DNA of 64,000 nt from Anabaena catenula FACHB-362 (GCF_014698735.1 NZ_JACJTQ010000012.1:1-64000); one strand, 5' to 3'. Counted from the first letter of the stretch, positions 9,982 to 19,936 are shown. Program-made: numbers and translations. Notes: generated by a model from the letters alone, not told the origin.

Positions 9982-11238
9982 ATGAAGGTTAATTTGCAGC
10001 CTACTCTTAATGATGCTAATGTAGACGCGCATCAACCAAGCAGTCAACGCCAGTTAGCGATTTCGATTTCCGCAATTGGGGAAACTCTGGATCGGGCTGT
10101 ACCACTAAATTTATGCTTAATTCTTGATCATAGCGGTTCGATGAAGGGGCGATCGCTGGAAACTGTGAAAAAAGCAGCCTGTTTGTTGGTTGATAGACTC
10201 AGTTCTGAAGATCGTCTTAGTATCGTCGTTTTTGACCACCGGGCTGAGATTTTAGTCCCAAATCAGGTGATTTCAGATCGAAACCACATCAAAAAGCAAA
10301 TTAATCTCCTGACTGCGGATGGTGGGACTGCGATTGATGAAGGCTTGCGTTTAGGGATTGAGGAATTAGCCAAGGGTAAAAAAGAAACTATCTCCCAAGC
10401 CTTTTTGTTAACTGATGGGGAAAATGAACATGGTGATAACAATCGCTGTTTGAAATTTGCCCAATTAGCAGCCAGCTATAATTTGACTTTGAACACATTG
10501 GGTTTTGGTGACAATTGGAATCAGGATATTTTAGAAAAAATAGCTGATGCTGGACTGGGGAATTTGTCTCATATTGAACAACCAGATCAAGCTATGGATA
10601 AGTTCGGTCGCTTGTTCAGCCGGATGCAAACAGTGGGATTGACTAATGCTTATCTGATATTTTCACTGTTACCGAATGTGCGTTTAGCTGAACTCAAACC
10701 GATTGCCCAAGTAGCTCCAGACACCATTGAATTACCAGTGCAACCAGACGCTGATGGACGGTTTTTGGTGCGATTGGGAGATTTAATGAAAGATGTAGAA
10801 CGGGTGATTTTGGCTAATATTTATTTGGGACAGTTGCCAGAAGGTAAACAGGCGATCGCTAATGTGCAAGTCCGCTACGATGACCCCGCCCAAAACCAAA
10901 CCGGATTATTTTCCCTAAATATGCCAGTTTATGCCGATGTTAACCAGCTTTACCAACCAACTGCCAATCCCCAAGTCCAACAGTCGATTTTGGCTTTAGC
11001 CAAGTATCGTCAAACCCAGTTAGCCGAAGCAAAATTACAACAGGGTGATCGGGCTGGGGCAGCGACAATGCTACAAACGGCAGCGAAAACGGCTTTGCAA
11101 ATGGGAGATAAAGGTGCAGCAACGGTATTGCAAACCAACGCCACGCGCTTACAGGCTGGGGAAGAGTTATCCGAAAGCGATCGCAAAAAAACCAGAATTG
11201 TCTCAAAAACCGTGTTGCAGGATGCTCCTCCTAAATGA
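9982..11238 (+). CDS. von Willebrand factor A domain protein (copy 1)
   Basis: A 418-residue cytosolic-type VWA protein. The metal-ion-dependent adhesion site is intact: DHSGSM at 49-54, a threonine in GGTAIDEG near 115-122, and an aspartate in LLTDGENEHGD. A beta-rich middle and a helical C-terminus (LAKYRQTQLAEAKLQQGD, then TAAKTALQMGD) follow. There is no signal peptide or membrane segment. It overlaps the next gene by four bases (ATGA), so the two are co-translated. VWA domains bind partners through Mg2+; no partner gene such as a MoxR ATPase is adjacent. The role is probably scaffolding or signalling, not defined by sequence. Confidence 0.85.
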   Translation: MKVNLQPTLNDANVDAHQPSSQRQLAISISAIGETLDRAVPLNLCLILDHSGSMKGRSLETVKKAACLLVDRLSSEDRLSIVVFDHRAEILVPNQVISDRNHIKKQINLLTADGGTAIDEGLRLGIEELAKGKKETISQAFLLTDGENEHGDNNRCLKFAQLAASYNLTLNTLGFGDNWNQDILEKIADAGLGNLSHIEQPDQAMDKFGRLFSRMQTVGLTNAYLIFSLLPNVRLAELKPIAQVAPDTIELPVQPDADGRFLVRLGDLMKDVERVILANIYLGQLPEGKQAIANVQVRYDDPAQNQTGLFSLNMPVYADVNQLYQPTANPQVQQSILALAKYRQTQLAEAKLQQGDRAGAATMLQTAAKTALQMGDKGAATVLQTNATRLQAGEELSESDRKKTRIVSKTVLQDAPPK

Positions 11239-12515
11239 AAGTTGAATTACTGTCGGCACTAAATGATACTAATGTTGATGCCGCTCAATCGAGTAACCAA
11301 CGTCAACTAGCAATTTCCATTTCGTCCCTTGCCAATGAGCTTGACCAAAGTTTACCGCTGAATTTATGCCTGATGCTGGATAAAAGTGGTTCCATGCATG
11401 GGGAACCCATGAAAACCGTGATTCAGGCAGTAGAACAATTATTAGCTCAACTTAATCCAGGCGATCGCATCTCCATTGTCGCTTTTGCGGGGACTGCTGA
11501 GGTAATTATCCCCAACCAAATCGTCAAAGACCCCGAAAGCATCAAATCTCAGTTACACAAAAAACTGAAGGCTGGTGGTGGCACAGTCATTGCTGAAGGG
11601 TTATCTCTGGGAATCACAGAATTACTCAAAGGCACAAAAGGCGCTGTTTCCCAAGCCTTTCTACTCACAGATGGGCGTGGTGACAACGGGTTAAAAATCT
11701 GGAAATGGCAAATTGGCCCCAATGACCACAAGCGCTGTCTAGAACTTGCCCAAAAAGCCACCAGAGTAAACCTAACAATCAACACCTTCGGCTTTGGTAA
11801 TGACTGGAATCAGGATTTGCTGGAAAAAATTGCCGATGCTGGTGGTGGTACTCTCGCTTATATTGAGCGTCCAGAACAAGCCGTAGACCAATTTAGCCGC
11901 TTGTTTAAGCGCATTCAGTCTGTGGGGTTAACCAATGCCCATCTGTTGATCTCTCTAGTACCGGGTGTGCGACTAGCAGAACTGAAACCCATCGCCCAAG
12001 TCGCCCCAGAAACCATTGAGTTACCAGTGGAAATAGAAGCCAATGGTAGCTTTATTGTTCGATTGGGAGATTTAATGAAGGATGTAGAACGGGTAGTTTT
12101 GGCGAATATTTATCTGGGACAGTTACCAGAAGGAGAACAAGTAATTGGACATATCCAAGTTCGCTATGATGATCCTGCTGAAAACAAAGAGGGTTTATTT
12201 TCCCCCCTGTTACCGATATATGCCCATATCTCCAAGACTTATCAACCGGCTGTGAATCCCCAGGTGTTACAGTCGATTTTAGTATTAGCTAAGTATCGCC
12301 AAACTCAAATAGCAGAGGCAAAATTGTCACAGGGCGATCGCGCTGGTGCGGTGACAATGCTGCAAACAGCTGCTAAAACCGCCTTGCAAATCGGTGACAC
12401 CAATGCAGCCACGGTGTTACAAGTCTCTGCCACTCGCTTGCAAGCTGGTGAAGAACTAACGGAGAGCGATCGCAAAAAAACCAGGATTGCATCAAAGACT
12501 ATTTTACGGGAATAA
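11235..12515 (+). CDS. von Willebrand factor A domain protein (copy 2)
   Basis: A 426-residue paralogue of the upstream gene, alike along its whole length, including the C-terminal helices. Its MIDAS motif is DKSGSM near residue 49, with GGTVIAEG and LLTDGRGD. It carries an extra short insertion (DNGLKIWKWQIGPNDHK) in the VWA fold after the third metal residue, where copy 1 has a shorter loop. The start overlaps the stop of copy 1. A hairpin follows the stop. The pair is a tandem duplication; the insertion may give a different partner. Confidence 0.85.
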   Translation: MKVELLSALNDTNVDAAQSSNQRQLAISISSLANELDQSLPLNLCLMLDKSGSMHGEPMKTVIQAVEQLLAQLNPGDRISIVAFAGTAEVIIPNQIVKDPESIKSQLHKKLKAGGGTVIAEGLSLGITELLKGTKGAVSQAFLLTDGRGDNGLKIWKWQIGPNDHKRCLELAQKATRVNLTINTFGFGNDWNQDLLEKIADAGGGTLAYIERPEQAVDQFSRLFKRIQSVGLTNAHLLISLVPGVRLAELKPIAQVAPETIELPVEIEANGSFIVRLGDLMKDVERVVLANIYLGQLPEGEQVIGHIQVRYDDPAENKEGLFSPLLPIYAHISKTYQPAVNPQVLQSILVLAKYRQTQIAEAKLSQGDRAGAVTMLQTAAKTALQIGDTNAATVLQVSATRLQAGEELTESDRKKTRIASKTILRE

Positions 12516-12520
12516 TTAAT

Positions 12521-12547
12521 TAGGGGTTTAGCAATCTTAAACCCCTA
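12521..12547. terminator. Hairpin after the VWA gene pair
   Basis: TAGGGGTTTA at 12521-12530 pairs with TAAACCCCTA at 12538-12547, about six bases after the stop. An A-run follows on the plus strand, so termination may work better in the opposite direction. Confidence 0.5.
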
Positions 12548-12573
12548 CTAAAAAACCTAATAAGTAATACTTA

Positions 12574-12604
12574 GATACCCGACTTTTCCCATAATTCGGG
12601 TATC
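12574..12604. terminator. Second hairpin before the glyoxalase gene
   Basis: GATACCCGA at 12574-12582 pairs with TTCGGGTATC at 12595-12604. It may be a second terminator or part of the leader of the next gene. Confidence 0.35.
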
Positions 12605-12650
12605 TATCTCTTAATTAATTAAATATTAACAATTAACAATTAACAAATTT

Positions 12651-13505
12651 ATGAAAATTTCCGGTGTTCATCATGTTGCTATTATTTGTTCTGATTACCA
12701 AAAATCTAAACATTTTTATGTGGAAATTTTAGGACTTGACATTATTCACGAGACATTCCGCAGCGAAAGAAATTCTTATAAATTAGATTTAAAAGTAGGA
12801 AATACTCAAATTGAGCTTTTTTCCTTTCCCAACCCTCCCCAAAGATTTAGTAATCCAGAAGCCTGTGGTTTAAGACATTTAGCTTTTGTCGTTGAGGATA
12901 TGGAAAAAAGTGTTAATTACTTAAAATCTCATCATATCGAAGTTGAAAATATCAGAGTTGATGAAATTACAGGTAAAAAATTTACCTTTTTTAAAGATCC
13001 TGACAATTTGCCATTAGAAATTTATGAATCAAGTACATTGAATCTCAACATCAGAGAATATAGCTCATCTGACACTGAGATGATCATGAAATTGTTTTAT
13101 GATACAGTTCATGAAATCAATATTCGTGATTACACCCAAGAACAAGTTAATGCTTGGGCTGTGGAAACGATGGATTATGAATTTTGGCAGAAAAGATTAC
13201 AAAACAAATCACCATATATTGCTGAAAATAACGGTGAAATCGTTGGATTTGGAGAATTAGACCCTGATGGACATATTGATTGTTTTTATTGTCACAGCCA
13301 ATACCAAAGAAAGGGGATTGGTTCAAAACTTTTAAAGCACATAGAAAATATGGCTAAATCACAAGAAATTAAGCGACTATATGCAGAGGTTAGCATTACC
13401 GCAAAATCATTTTTTCAACATCATGGATTCACCATAGTTAAGGAACAACAAGTAGAACGTCGAGGCGTTTTATTTACAAACTATTTAATGGAAAAATACT
13501 TATAA
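12651..13505 (+). CDS. Glyoxalase/VOC protein fused to GNAT acetyltransferase
   Basis: A 284-residue two-domain enzyme. Residues 1-125 form a vicinal-oxygen-chelate domain: HHVAIICSDYQKSKHFY at the start, LRHLAFVVED in the middle and PLEIYE at the end, which place the usual His/Glu metal ligands. Residues 130-284 form a GNAT fold with the acetyl-CoA loop QYQRKGIGSKLL and a C-terminal FFQHHGF. The two halves usually occur as separate proteins. The VOC half resembles SMU1112c/GloA2-like proteins of uncertain substrate; the acetyl acceptor is unknown. The gene stands alone, with AT-rich DNA upstream. Confidence 0.82.
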   Translation: MKISGVHHVAIICSDYQKSKHFYVEILGLDIIHETFRSERNSYKLDLKVGNTQIELFSFPNPPQRFSNPEACGLRHLAFVVEDMEKSVNYLKSHHIEVENIRVDEITGKKFTFFKDPDNLPLEIYESSTLNLNIREYSSSDTEMIMKLFYDTVHEINIRDYTQEQVNAWAVETMDYEFWQKRLQNKSPYIAENNGEIVGFGELDPDGHIDCFYCHSQYQRKGIGSKLLKHIENMAKSQEIKRLYAEVSITAKSFFQHHGFTIVKEQQVERRGVLFTNYLMEKYL

Positions 13506-14003
13506 TTTACACAGGACTTACGCAACTGGCACAGCGATAGCGAAGCGCTGCTGCAAGCAGTTCGCTAAAAACCACAGCAACAGTTATGCTCACATTGTGG
13601 TAAGAAATTATTGCATAAAGATAAGTAGCCATCATGAACTGCGTACACCAGAACACATGAAAAAACTTCTTATTCCCCTCCTCGCAAGCGGTGAACCAGC
13701 GCTGTAGGCGGGTTTCCCACCGTAGGCGACTGGTGTATCCCTTACGGGAGCCGGAGGCATCACCCGAAGGGGGAGGGATTAGGGGTGGGGTCTTATTTTC
13801 AAGTCAGTTGACAGAATAAATAAAAAATGTATTGTTTAACTATCAAGCAGTATGCAATTATCTGCTCTGTGACAGGCGAGCAAGAACATCCAGATTATGG
13901 ACAACTGCTATACGTCGTAGGTCAAAGAGATTTTTGCGCGTGGCAAGGTAATGATCGGTATCACCTTGCCACCGACCAATAGCGAAATTATCTAGGGTGT
14001 CTT
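13506..14003. other. Repeat-rich intergenic region
   Basis: AGGACTTACGCA at 13513-13524 is a single end of the element that is complete at 21020-21113 and 37020-37113. Next to it is a palindromic GCGATAGCGAAGCGCTGC tract. A GC-rich repeat tract near 13675-13790 (GTAGGCGGGTTTCCCACCG, ACCCGAAGGGGGAGGG) is of the kind scattered in cyanobacterial genomes. A small frame at 13827-13982 is listed separately. Confidence 0.5.
13827..13982 (+). CDS. Possible 51-residue protein before the CHAT gene
   Basis: ATG-started frame (MYCLTIKQYAIICSV ... RYHLATDQ) ending 21 bases before the CHAT-STAND gene. The amino acid mix (several Tyr, Trp, Cys and an HPDYGQLLYVVG stretch) looks more like a real protein than random AT-rich DNA. 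I do not recognise it. No clear ribosome-binding site is visible, so it could also be a fragment. Confidence 0.3.
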   Translation: MYCLTIKQYAIICSVTGEQEHPDYGQLLYVVGQRDFCAWQGNDRYHLATDQ

Positions 14004-17000
14004 ATGGAAATATGGGTAAACTTAGAGTTGGGCGATGGGAATTTTGAGCGCGGATTTGGCAAAACTCAACTAAAAGTGAACATACCAAATGCACAGGGGA
14101 ACATCACACAGATAGAAGTTCAATTACCCGCAGACAAAGAAATTCCAGGTTTTTATCAACGATGGAAAGAACAATACTACTCCTTACTTAATAATTCCAG
14201 AGGTGGGTTTAAAAATAACCAGATAACTCATATATCGAAAACAGATTGTGGCGATCATGCAGAGTCTTTACGCCATCGACTTCATCAGTGGCTTTACCCT
14301 ATCCAGTCAAAATTAGAGCAAGTATTGCTACCATACCCTAACCCCGAAATTCGTCTAGTTATCCACACAGAAAAAATTAGATCAGAAGCAACCAAAGATA
14401 TCTTACATCGACTACCTTGGCAAGAATGGAATTTGTTTGCTGGAAATTCTGCCTGTGAAGCAGCTGTTTGTTTTAACACTTCCGATGTTACTCATACAAC
14501 CTCTGAACAATCATTGACTGTTAGTAAAATTAGAAGAGCAAGAATTATCAGTATTTTCGGAGACAGTACCAATATTGATACTAATATAGATCAAGAATTA
14601 CTCAAACAATTGCAGAAACGAGCAGCAGAACTTATAGTGCTTACAGAACCAAATCGTTCTGATTTTAATGCCCTGTGGGAAGAAGCTTATGATATCCTAT
14701 TTTTTGCCGGTCATAGCGAAACTAAAGGTAATGGTCAAACAGGTATAGTTAATATTAATCCCGATGATAGTTTAAGCTTGGCAGAAATTAAAATAACTCT
14801 CAATGCAGCAATTAATAAAGGTTTAAAATTAGCAATTTTCAATTCCTGTGATGGACTAGGTTTAGCCAGACAATTAGCAGATTTAAATCTTCCCTACATT
14901 ATTGTCTGGCGTGAAGTTGTTCCTGATAAATCAGCACAAAAATTTCTCCAGTATTTTTTAAGTTCTTTTTCCCAAGGAGAATCTTTATTTAATTCAGTTA
15001 GACAAGCAAGAGATAGACTCAAAGAACTTGCTAATCACAAAGATATTGAAAAGCAGCTACCGGGGGTCAGCTGGTTGCCAATTATTTGTCAAAATACTAT
15101 ATCCCCTCCACCAAATTGGGAAGATTTGGGAGGACTATCAGGTGAACTTCCTGAGTGTCCATATCAAGGTTTATCTGCATTTCATCAAGAAAATGCAGAT
15201 TTCTTTTTTGGTAGAGAAAAGTTTATTAATAAATTATTGGCAGCAGTAAATAGCAATCCACTAGTACCTATAATTGGTGCATCTGGTAGCGGAAAATCTT
15301 CTGTGGTTTTTGCAGGGTTGCTTCCTCGGTTACAAACTGCGGATAATGTAGAAATAGTTAATTTTCGTCCAGGTAAAAATCCGTTTGATGCTTTGGCAAT
15401 CGCATTAAGTAAATATTGTCATGCTTTGTCACCAAAACCTACAAAAGTATCAGAAAAAAATGCTGTCAGATTAAATGAAATTGAATTTGAAGTCAACTTG
15501 CGACATAATGAGAAAGTGTTATCTCATCTTGTCGGAAATATTATTAAGTCTGCCAAATATCATCATTTTGTATTAGTAGCAGATCAATTTGAAGAACTTT
15601 ACACTCTTACCAACGAAGCCGAATGTCACAGCTTTTTAAAAGCACTGTTGTTTGCAGTCAATCATGCACCTAACTTTACCTTAGTGCTAACCTTGCGAGC
15701 CGATTTTTTAGGTATTGCCCTTGATTATCCACCAATGGGGAAGGCTTTGCAACAATACACCCCCTTGTTATTAACTCCAATGGAAAAGGAAGAATTACAA
15801 GAGGCAATTGAACAACCAGCTTTAAAAATGAAAGTAGAATTAGAGGAGGGATTAACTAGCAAACTAATTGATGATATGGACAATCATCCCGGTCGTTTAC
15901 CTTTGATAGAATTTGCACTAACACAGCTTTGGTATAAACAAAAAAATTGGTATTTAACTCACCAAGCTTATCAAGAAATTGGCGGTTTAGAAAAAGCTTT
16001 AGCACAACAAGCAGATCAAGTTTTCCAATCCCTATCTACAAATGAGAAACAACAAGCCGAAAGAATATTTATTCAGTTAGTACGTCCAGGAGAAGGAACA
16101 GAAGACACCAGACGTATAGCGACTCGCATTGAAATCAGAGAAGAAAATTGGAGTTTAGTAAAACGTTTAGCGGATGAACGCTTATTGGTAACAGGATGGG
16201 ATGAAATTGAGAAAATAGAAACAGTAGAAATTGTTCATGAAGCATTAATTAGAGAATGGGTAACTTTGCGCGAATGGATAGAAGTTAACCGCGAATTTCG
16301 CATTTGGCAAGAAATAATCAAACCAGAAGTCCGTGATTGGGAAAAAAGTAATTACAATCCCGATGCCTTATTGCAAGGAACACGGCTAGATATAGCAAAA
16401 TATTGGTATCAGCAACGAGGAGAACAATTAACACAATCTGAGCAAAATTTTATTACAGCCAGTACAGCACGGCAACAACAGCAGCAATACCAACAAAAAC
16501 GTAGACAAAAACTAATTATTTCAGGACTTAGTGGTGGTTTAATATTAACTTTAATACTCGCTGGCGCAGCTTGGTTTCAATCACAAAATGCGCGTTTGAA
16601 TGAAATTAAAGCTATCAGTTTATCAAGCAAAGCTCTTTTAGCTTCAGGTCAAGATTTTGATGCCTTAATAGAAGGTCTAAAAGCATCTATAAAACTGAAG
16701 CAAGTAACCAAAAATTTAATACATAGACCAAAAGAAAAAAAAGAACTTCAAAATCAGATTAATATTGTTTTACAGGAGGCATTATATAAAGTTAGTGAAC
16801 ATAATAGATTAGAAATACATAAAGAAGAAGTAACAGACATTAGTTTTAGTCCTAATAGTAAAATTATTGCTACTGCCAGTAAGGACAAAACTGTGAAGCT
16901 TTGGGGTTTGGATGGAAAAGAAATTACAACTCTGCAAGGACATCAAGATTTAGTCAGTAGTGTAAAATTTAGTCCCACAGGCCAGATAATTGCCACAGCT

Positions 17001-18701
17001 AGTTGGGATGGAAATGTTAAACTTTGGACATGGGAAGGTCAATTAATTATTACCCTAACAGGGAATAAGACAAAAGTTAATAGTGTTATTTTTAGTCCTA
17101 ATGGAAAGATCATTGCTACGGCTGATGCCAACGGATACATTAAACTATGGACTCAAAAAGGTCAATTAATCAGAACCTTCAAAGGACATGATAAACCTGT
17201 TTTGAAGATAAATTTCAGTCCCAATAGTAATACTATTGCCACTGCTAGTCAGGATGGAACAGCTAAATTATGGAGTCTAGAGGGAAAATTACTACAAATT
17301 TTAAATGGAAAAAATGGACATAAAGATTGGATTTGGAGTGTTAATTTTAGTCCAGATGGGCAGAAAATAGCTACTGCCAGTCGAGATCATACAGCTAAAA
17401 TTTGGAGCCTTGATGGTAAGTTAATAAAAACCTTAAAAGCTCATAAAAATTCCGTTACTAATGTGATTTTTATTCCAGAAAGTAAACTTATTGCTACCTC
17501 CAGTGCAGATAAAACAGTCAAATTTTGGAATGAATCTGGAGATGAGTCTGGAGAAGAAATTCAAACTTTCCAAGGACATCAAGATTGGATTTGGGGTCTT
17601 AGTTTTAGTCCAGATGGAAAAATGATGGCCACTGCTAGTAAAGATGGTACAGCTAAAATTTGGCAATTAAGAGGCAAGAAAAATCAAATCTATCAATCTC
17701 ATATTGGTGCGATTTATAGTATTAGTTTTAGCCGTTATGGGAAGGAGTATGCTACCGCTAGTCAAGATAAAACTGTGAAAATATGGCAGCGTTCAGGTGA
17801 ATTAATTAAAACTTTTGAATGGGATAAAAGTAAGTTTAAAAAAAGCACCGATCACTTTTTCACCCATGTAAATTTTAATCCCAATGGACAAATAATTGCT
17901 ACTGCTACTAGCGATGGAAATGTCATACTTTGGAATCGGCAAGGAAAGGAAATCACAACTTTTCAAGGACATGATAAAAAATGGATTTGGCAAGTAAGTT
18001 TTAGCCCAGATAGTAACACTATTGCCACTGCTGGACATGATGGTACTATTGAGATTCGCAACTTGGAAGGCAAATTAATCCAAAGTATTAATGCACATAA
18101 AAAATATAAAGATGAAGATGAAGATGGGGAGGGCGTTAATAGCGTCATATTTAGCCCAGATGGAAAAATTATGGCATCTGCTGGTTGGGACAAAACAGTT
18201 AAACTTTGGACGATTGAAGGCAAATTAACTAAAATCCTTGAGGGGCATAATGATGGAGTTCATAGTGTCAGTTTTAGGCCAGATAGCCAAATGATTGCGA
18301 CTGCTAGTGAAGATAAAACAGTCAAACTTTGGACGCGGGAAGGTAAACTGATTAGAACCATTGAGGGGCATAATGCCGGAGTATTTCGTGTGAGATTTAG
18401 TCCAGATGGTAGAACAATTGCCACTGCAAGTTTAGATAAAACAGTTAAACTTTGGAGTTTAGAGGGTAAGGAACTGAAAACCTATCAAGGACACGATGAT
18501 TCCGTTTGGAGTCTAGATTTTAGTCCTGATGGTCAGACTCTTGTATCAGCAGACAATACTGGAAAATTAATTCTGCGGGATTTGAATTTGCAGTCTAATC
18601 AGCTACTAGTTAATGCTTGCGATTGGGTGCGCGATTATCTGCAAAATAATATTACAGTAAATGAGAGTGATCGCACTTTATGTACAAGAGTTTTAAACTA
18701 A
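14004..18701 (+). CDS. CHAT protease - STAND NTPase - WD40 protein
   Basis: A 1565-residue signalling protein. A CHAT (caspase-like) domain spans about 180-365 with both catalytic residues: His237 in FFAGHS and Cys282 in IFNSCDG. An nSTAND1-type NTPase follows, with P-loop GASGSGKS at 425-432, a Walker B-like LVADQFEEL, and a winged-helix region. A hydrophobic segment (LIISGLSGGLILTLILAGAA, about 829-848) may anchor it in a membrane. The C-terminal half has about 14 WD40 repeats, enough for two seven-bladed propellers, each with FSPDGK and TVKLW-type cores. The plan matches STAND sensors: ligand on the propellers, nucleotide-driven assembly, then proteolysis. The target and trigger are unknown; defence or programmed cell death is the best guess. 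Confidence 0.9.
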   Translation: MEIWVNLELGDGNFERGFGKTQLKVNIPNAQGNITQIEVQLPADKEIPGFYQRWKEQYYSLLNNSRGGFKNNQITHISKTDCGDHAESLRHRLHQWLYPIQSKLEQVLLPYPNPEIRLVIHTEKIRSEATKDILHRLPWQEWNLFAGNSACEAAVCFNTSDVTHTTSEQSLTVSKIRRARIISIFGDSTNIDTNIDQELLKQLQKRAAELIVLTEPNRSDFNALWEEAYDILFFAGHSETKGNGQTGIVNINPDDSLSLAEIKITLNAAINKGLKLAIFNSCDGLGLARQLADLNLPYIIVWREVVPDKSAQKFLQYFLSSFSQGESLFNSVRQARDRLKELANHKDIEKQLPGVSWLPIICQNTISPPPNWEDLGGLSGELPECPYQGLSAFHQENADFFFGREKFINKLLAAVNSNPLVPIIGASGSGKSSVVFAGLLPRLQTADNVEIVNFRPGKNPFDALAIALSKYCHALSPKPTKVSEKNAVRLNEIEFEVNLRHNEKVLSHLVGNIIKSAKYHHFVLVADQFEELYTLTNEAECHSFLKALLFAVNHAPNFTLVLTLRADFLGIALDYPPMGKALQQYTPLLLTPMEKEELQEAIEQPALKMKVELEEGLTSKLIDDMDNHPGRLPLIEFALTQLWYKQKNWYLTHQAYQEIGGLEKALAQQADQVFQSLSTNEKQQAERIFIQLVRPGEGTEDTRRIATRIEIREENWSLVKRLADERLLVTGWDEIEKIETVEIVHEALIREWVTLREWIEVNREFRIWQEIIKPEVRDWEKSNYNPDALLQGTRLDIAKYWYQQRGEQLTQSEQNFITASTARQQQQQYQQKRRQKLIISGLSGGLILTLILAGAAWFQSQNARLNEIKAISLSSKALLASGQDFDALIEGLKASIKLKQVTKNLIHRPKEKKELQNQINIVLQEALYKVSEHNRLEIHKEEVTDISFSPNSKIIATASKDKTVKLWGLDGKEITTLQGHQDLVSSVKFSPTGQIIATASWDGNVKLWTWEGQLIITLTGNKTKVNSVIFSPNGKIIATADANGYIKLWTQKGQLIRTFKGHDKPVLKINFSPNSNTIATASQDGTAKLWSLEGKLLQILNGKNGHKDWIWSVNFSPDGQKIATASRDHTAKIWSLDGKLIKTLKAHKNSVTNVIFIPESKLIATSSADKTVKFWNESGDESGEEIQTFQGHQDWIWGLSFSPDGKMMATASKDGTAKIWQLRGKKNQIYQSHIGAIYSISFSRYGKEYATASQDKTVKIWQRSGELIKTFEWDKSKFKKSTDHFFTHVNFNPNGQIIATATSDGNVILWNRQGKEITTFQGHDKKWIWQVSFSPDSNTIATAGHDGTIEIRNLEGKLIQSINAHKKYKDEDEDGEGVNSVIFSPDGKIMASAGWDKTVKLWTIEGKLTKILEGHNDGVHSVSFRPDSQMIATASEDKTVKLWTREGKLIRTIEGHNAGVFRVRFSPDGRTIATASLDKTVKLWSLEGKELKTYQGHDDSVWSLDFSPDGQTLVSADNTGKLILRDLNLQSNQLLVNACDWVRDYLQNNITVNESDRTLCTRVLN

Positions 18702-18711
18702 AAATATTCAA

Positions 18712-18802
18712 TAGACATCTCCAGAAAAAGCGTAGGGACAATTCATGAATTGTCCCTACAAAGGGTTTCAGGTAATGCAAATTTAATTGTCAGAGATGTC
18801 TA
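18712..18802. mobile_element. MITE-like element with nested palindrome
   Basis: Ends are TAGACATCTC at 18712 and GAGATGTCTA ending at 18802, an inverted repeat of 10 bases. Inside, 18732-18759 is a perfect 28-bp palindrome (GTAGGGACAATTC and its complement around CATG-type centre). The right end supplies the stop codon of the LysM gene on the minus strand. No coding capacity. Confidence 0.6.
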
Positions 18803-19936
18803 ATCAAAAGGAGTTCTGAATCCCCCAAATTCATTTAAGTAAGTAAAAATTGAAGTGCCATTTTCATCCCGATTATCTCGATCAAACAGTAGCATTTCCG
18901 CAGCTGCTCTTGGCCCACGTAGATGAGCAGCAGCCAGCAGTCCAGAACTAGTTATAACTATTCCTCTTTGTCTGCGTCCAATAAAATCTCTAGTGGAACT
19001 TCCTCTCTGTTGGAGTTCCCCGTTAAGACGACTCCATTTCAAACTCATAGCCTCGCTAATCGCCTTTTCTTGCACATTTTTCTTGTTATTTAAAAAATCT
19101 TGCTTGCTCCCAACTTCGTTTTTTCTTGTCCATTGACCGAGCCAATAATTCTTGGCAACACCAGGTTGTCCGTAGTAAGTATTAGCTGTGTAATATCCAA
19201 GGTCAATTAATAGAGCTTCACCGAATTGATACTTGCCAATAAAACCTAACGGGTTCTCAATATTGTAAGGAGGGTTTTGTTGTCCTGTTTCCCTTCGTCC
19301 CAGAGCTAGTAGCATATCCTGAAAACTTCCTCTGGGAGAAACAGTAACGGGCTGAGACTGATTAATTCCAGGTATAACTAGTACCATCCCAGCCTTTAGT
19401 TGAGTAGGATCTGGTCCAATGGCAGACCGATTAGCCTCATAAATTCTTCTCCATGAAGCTTCACTACCATCACGATAAAATCTCTCAGCAATATTTGATA
19501 AAAAATCACCAGCTTGTATTGTATATCGAGTTCCTTGAGAACTTCCTGGGTTAGAAATAGGAGTAGACGGAGCCTGATTAATTCCAGGTATAACTAGTAC
19601 CATCCCCGCCCTTAGTTGAGTAGGATCTGGTCCAATGGCAGACCGATTAGCCTGATAAATTCTTCTCCAGGAAGCTTCGCTACCATCACGATAAAATCTC
19701 TCAGCAATATTTGATAAAAAATCACCAGCTTGCACTGTATATCGAGTTTCATTACTCTGTTGTGCTTGTGCGACAGAATCGCTTTTTTGCAAAACAACAT
19801 CGCTCAATTCAGGTAATAGAAATGATGTAGTGAAAGACGAGAAGATTATTAGCCCAATAGCAGATATGTTACTGATTTTTCCTGGGACTAATTTTTTGGT
19901 TAGTAATGAAAGCATGAAATTTTTTAAATTAGACAT
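18800..19936 (-). CDS. Exported double-LysM protein with lysozyme-like C-terminus
   Basis: Peptidoglycan-directed protein of 378 residues. The start at 19936 is chosen because AGGAG lies just upstream; a longer frame to 20086 adds 50 residues of no coherent character. An N-terminal hydrophobic stretch (ISAIGLIIFSSFTTSFLL) ends near VAQAQQ, a likely signal peptide. Two almost identical LysM domains follow at about 65-117 and 138-190. The C-terminal 170 residues begin with LALGRRETG and contain GFIGKYQFGEALL, which resembles the active-site region of lysozyme-like phage and cell-wall lytic enzymes, with Glu216 as candidate catalytic acid. It probably binds and cuts the wall. Its TAG stop lies in a MITE end. 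Confidence 0.8.
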   Translation of the reverse strand: MSNLKNFMLSLLTKKLVPGKISNISAIGLIIFSSFTTSFLLPELSDVVLQKSDSVAQAQQSNETRYTVQAGDFLSNIAERFYRDGSEASWRRIYQANRSAIGPDPTQLRAGMVLVIPGINQAPSTPISNPGSSQGTRYTIQAGDFLSNIAERFYRDGSEASWRRIYEANRSAIGPDPTQLKAGMVLVIPGINQSQPVTVSPRGSFQDMLLALGRRETGQQNPPYNIENPLGFIGKYQFGEALLIDLGYYTANTYYGQPGVAKNYWLGQWTRKNEVGSKQDFLNNKKNVQEKAISEAMSLKWSRLNGELQQRGSSTRDFIGRRQRGIVITSSGLLAAAHLRGPRAAAEMLLFDRDNRDENGTSIFTYLNEFGGFRTPFD

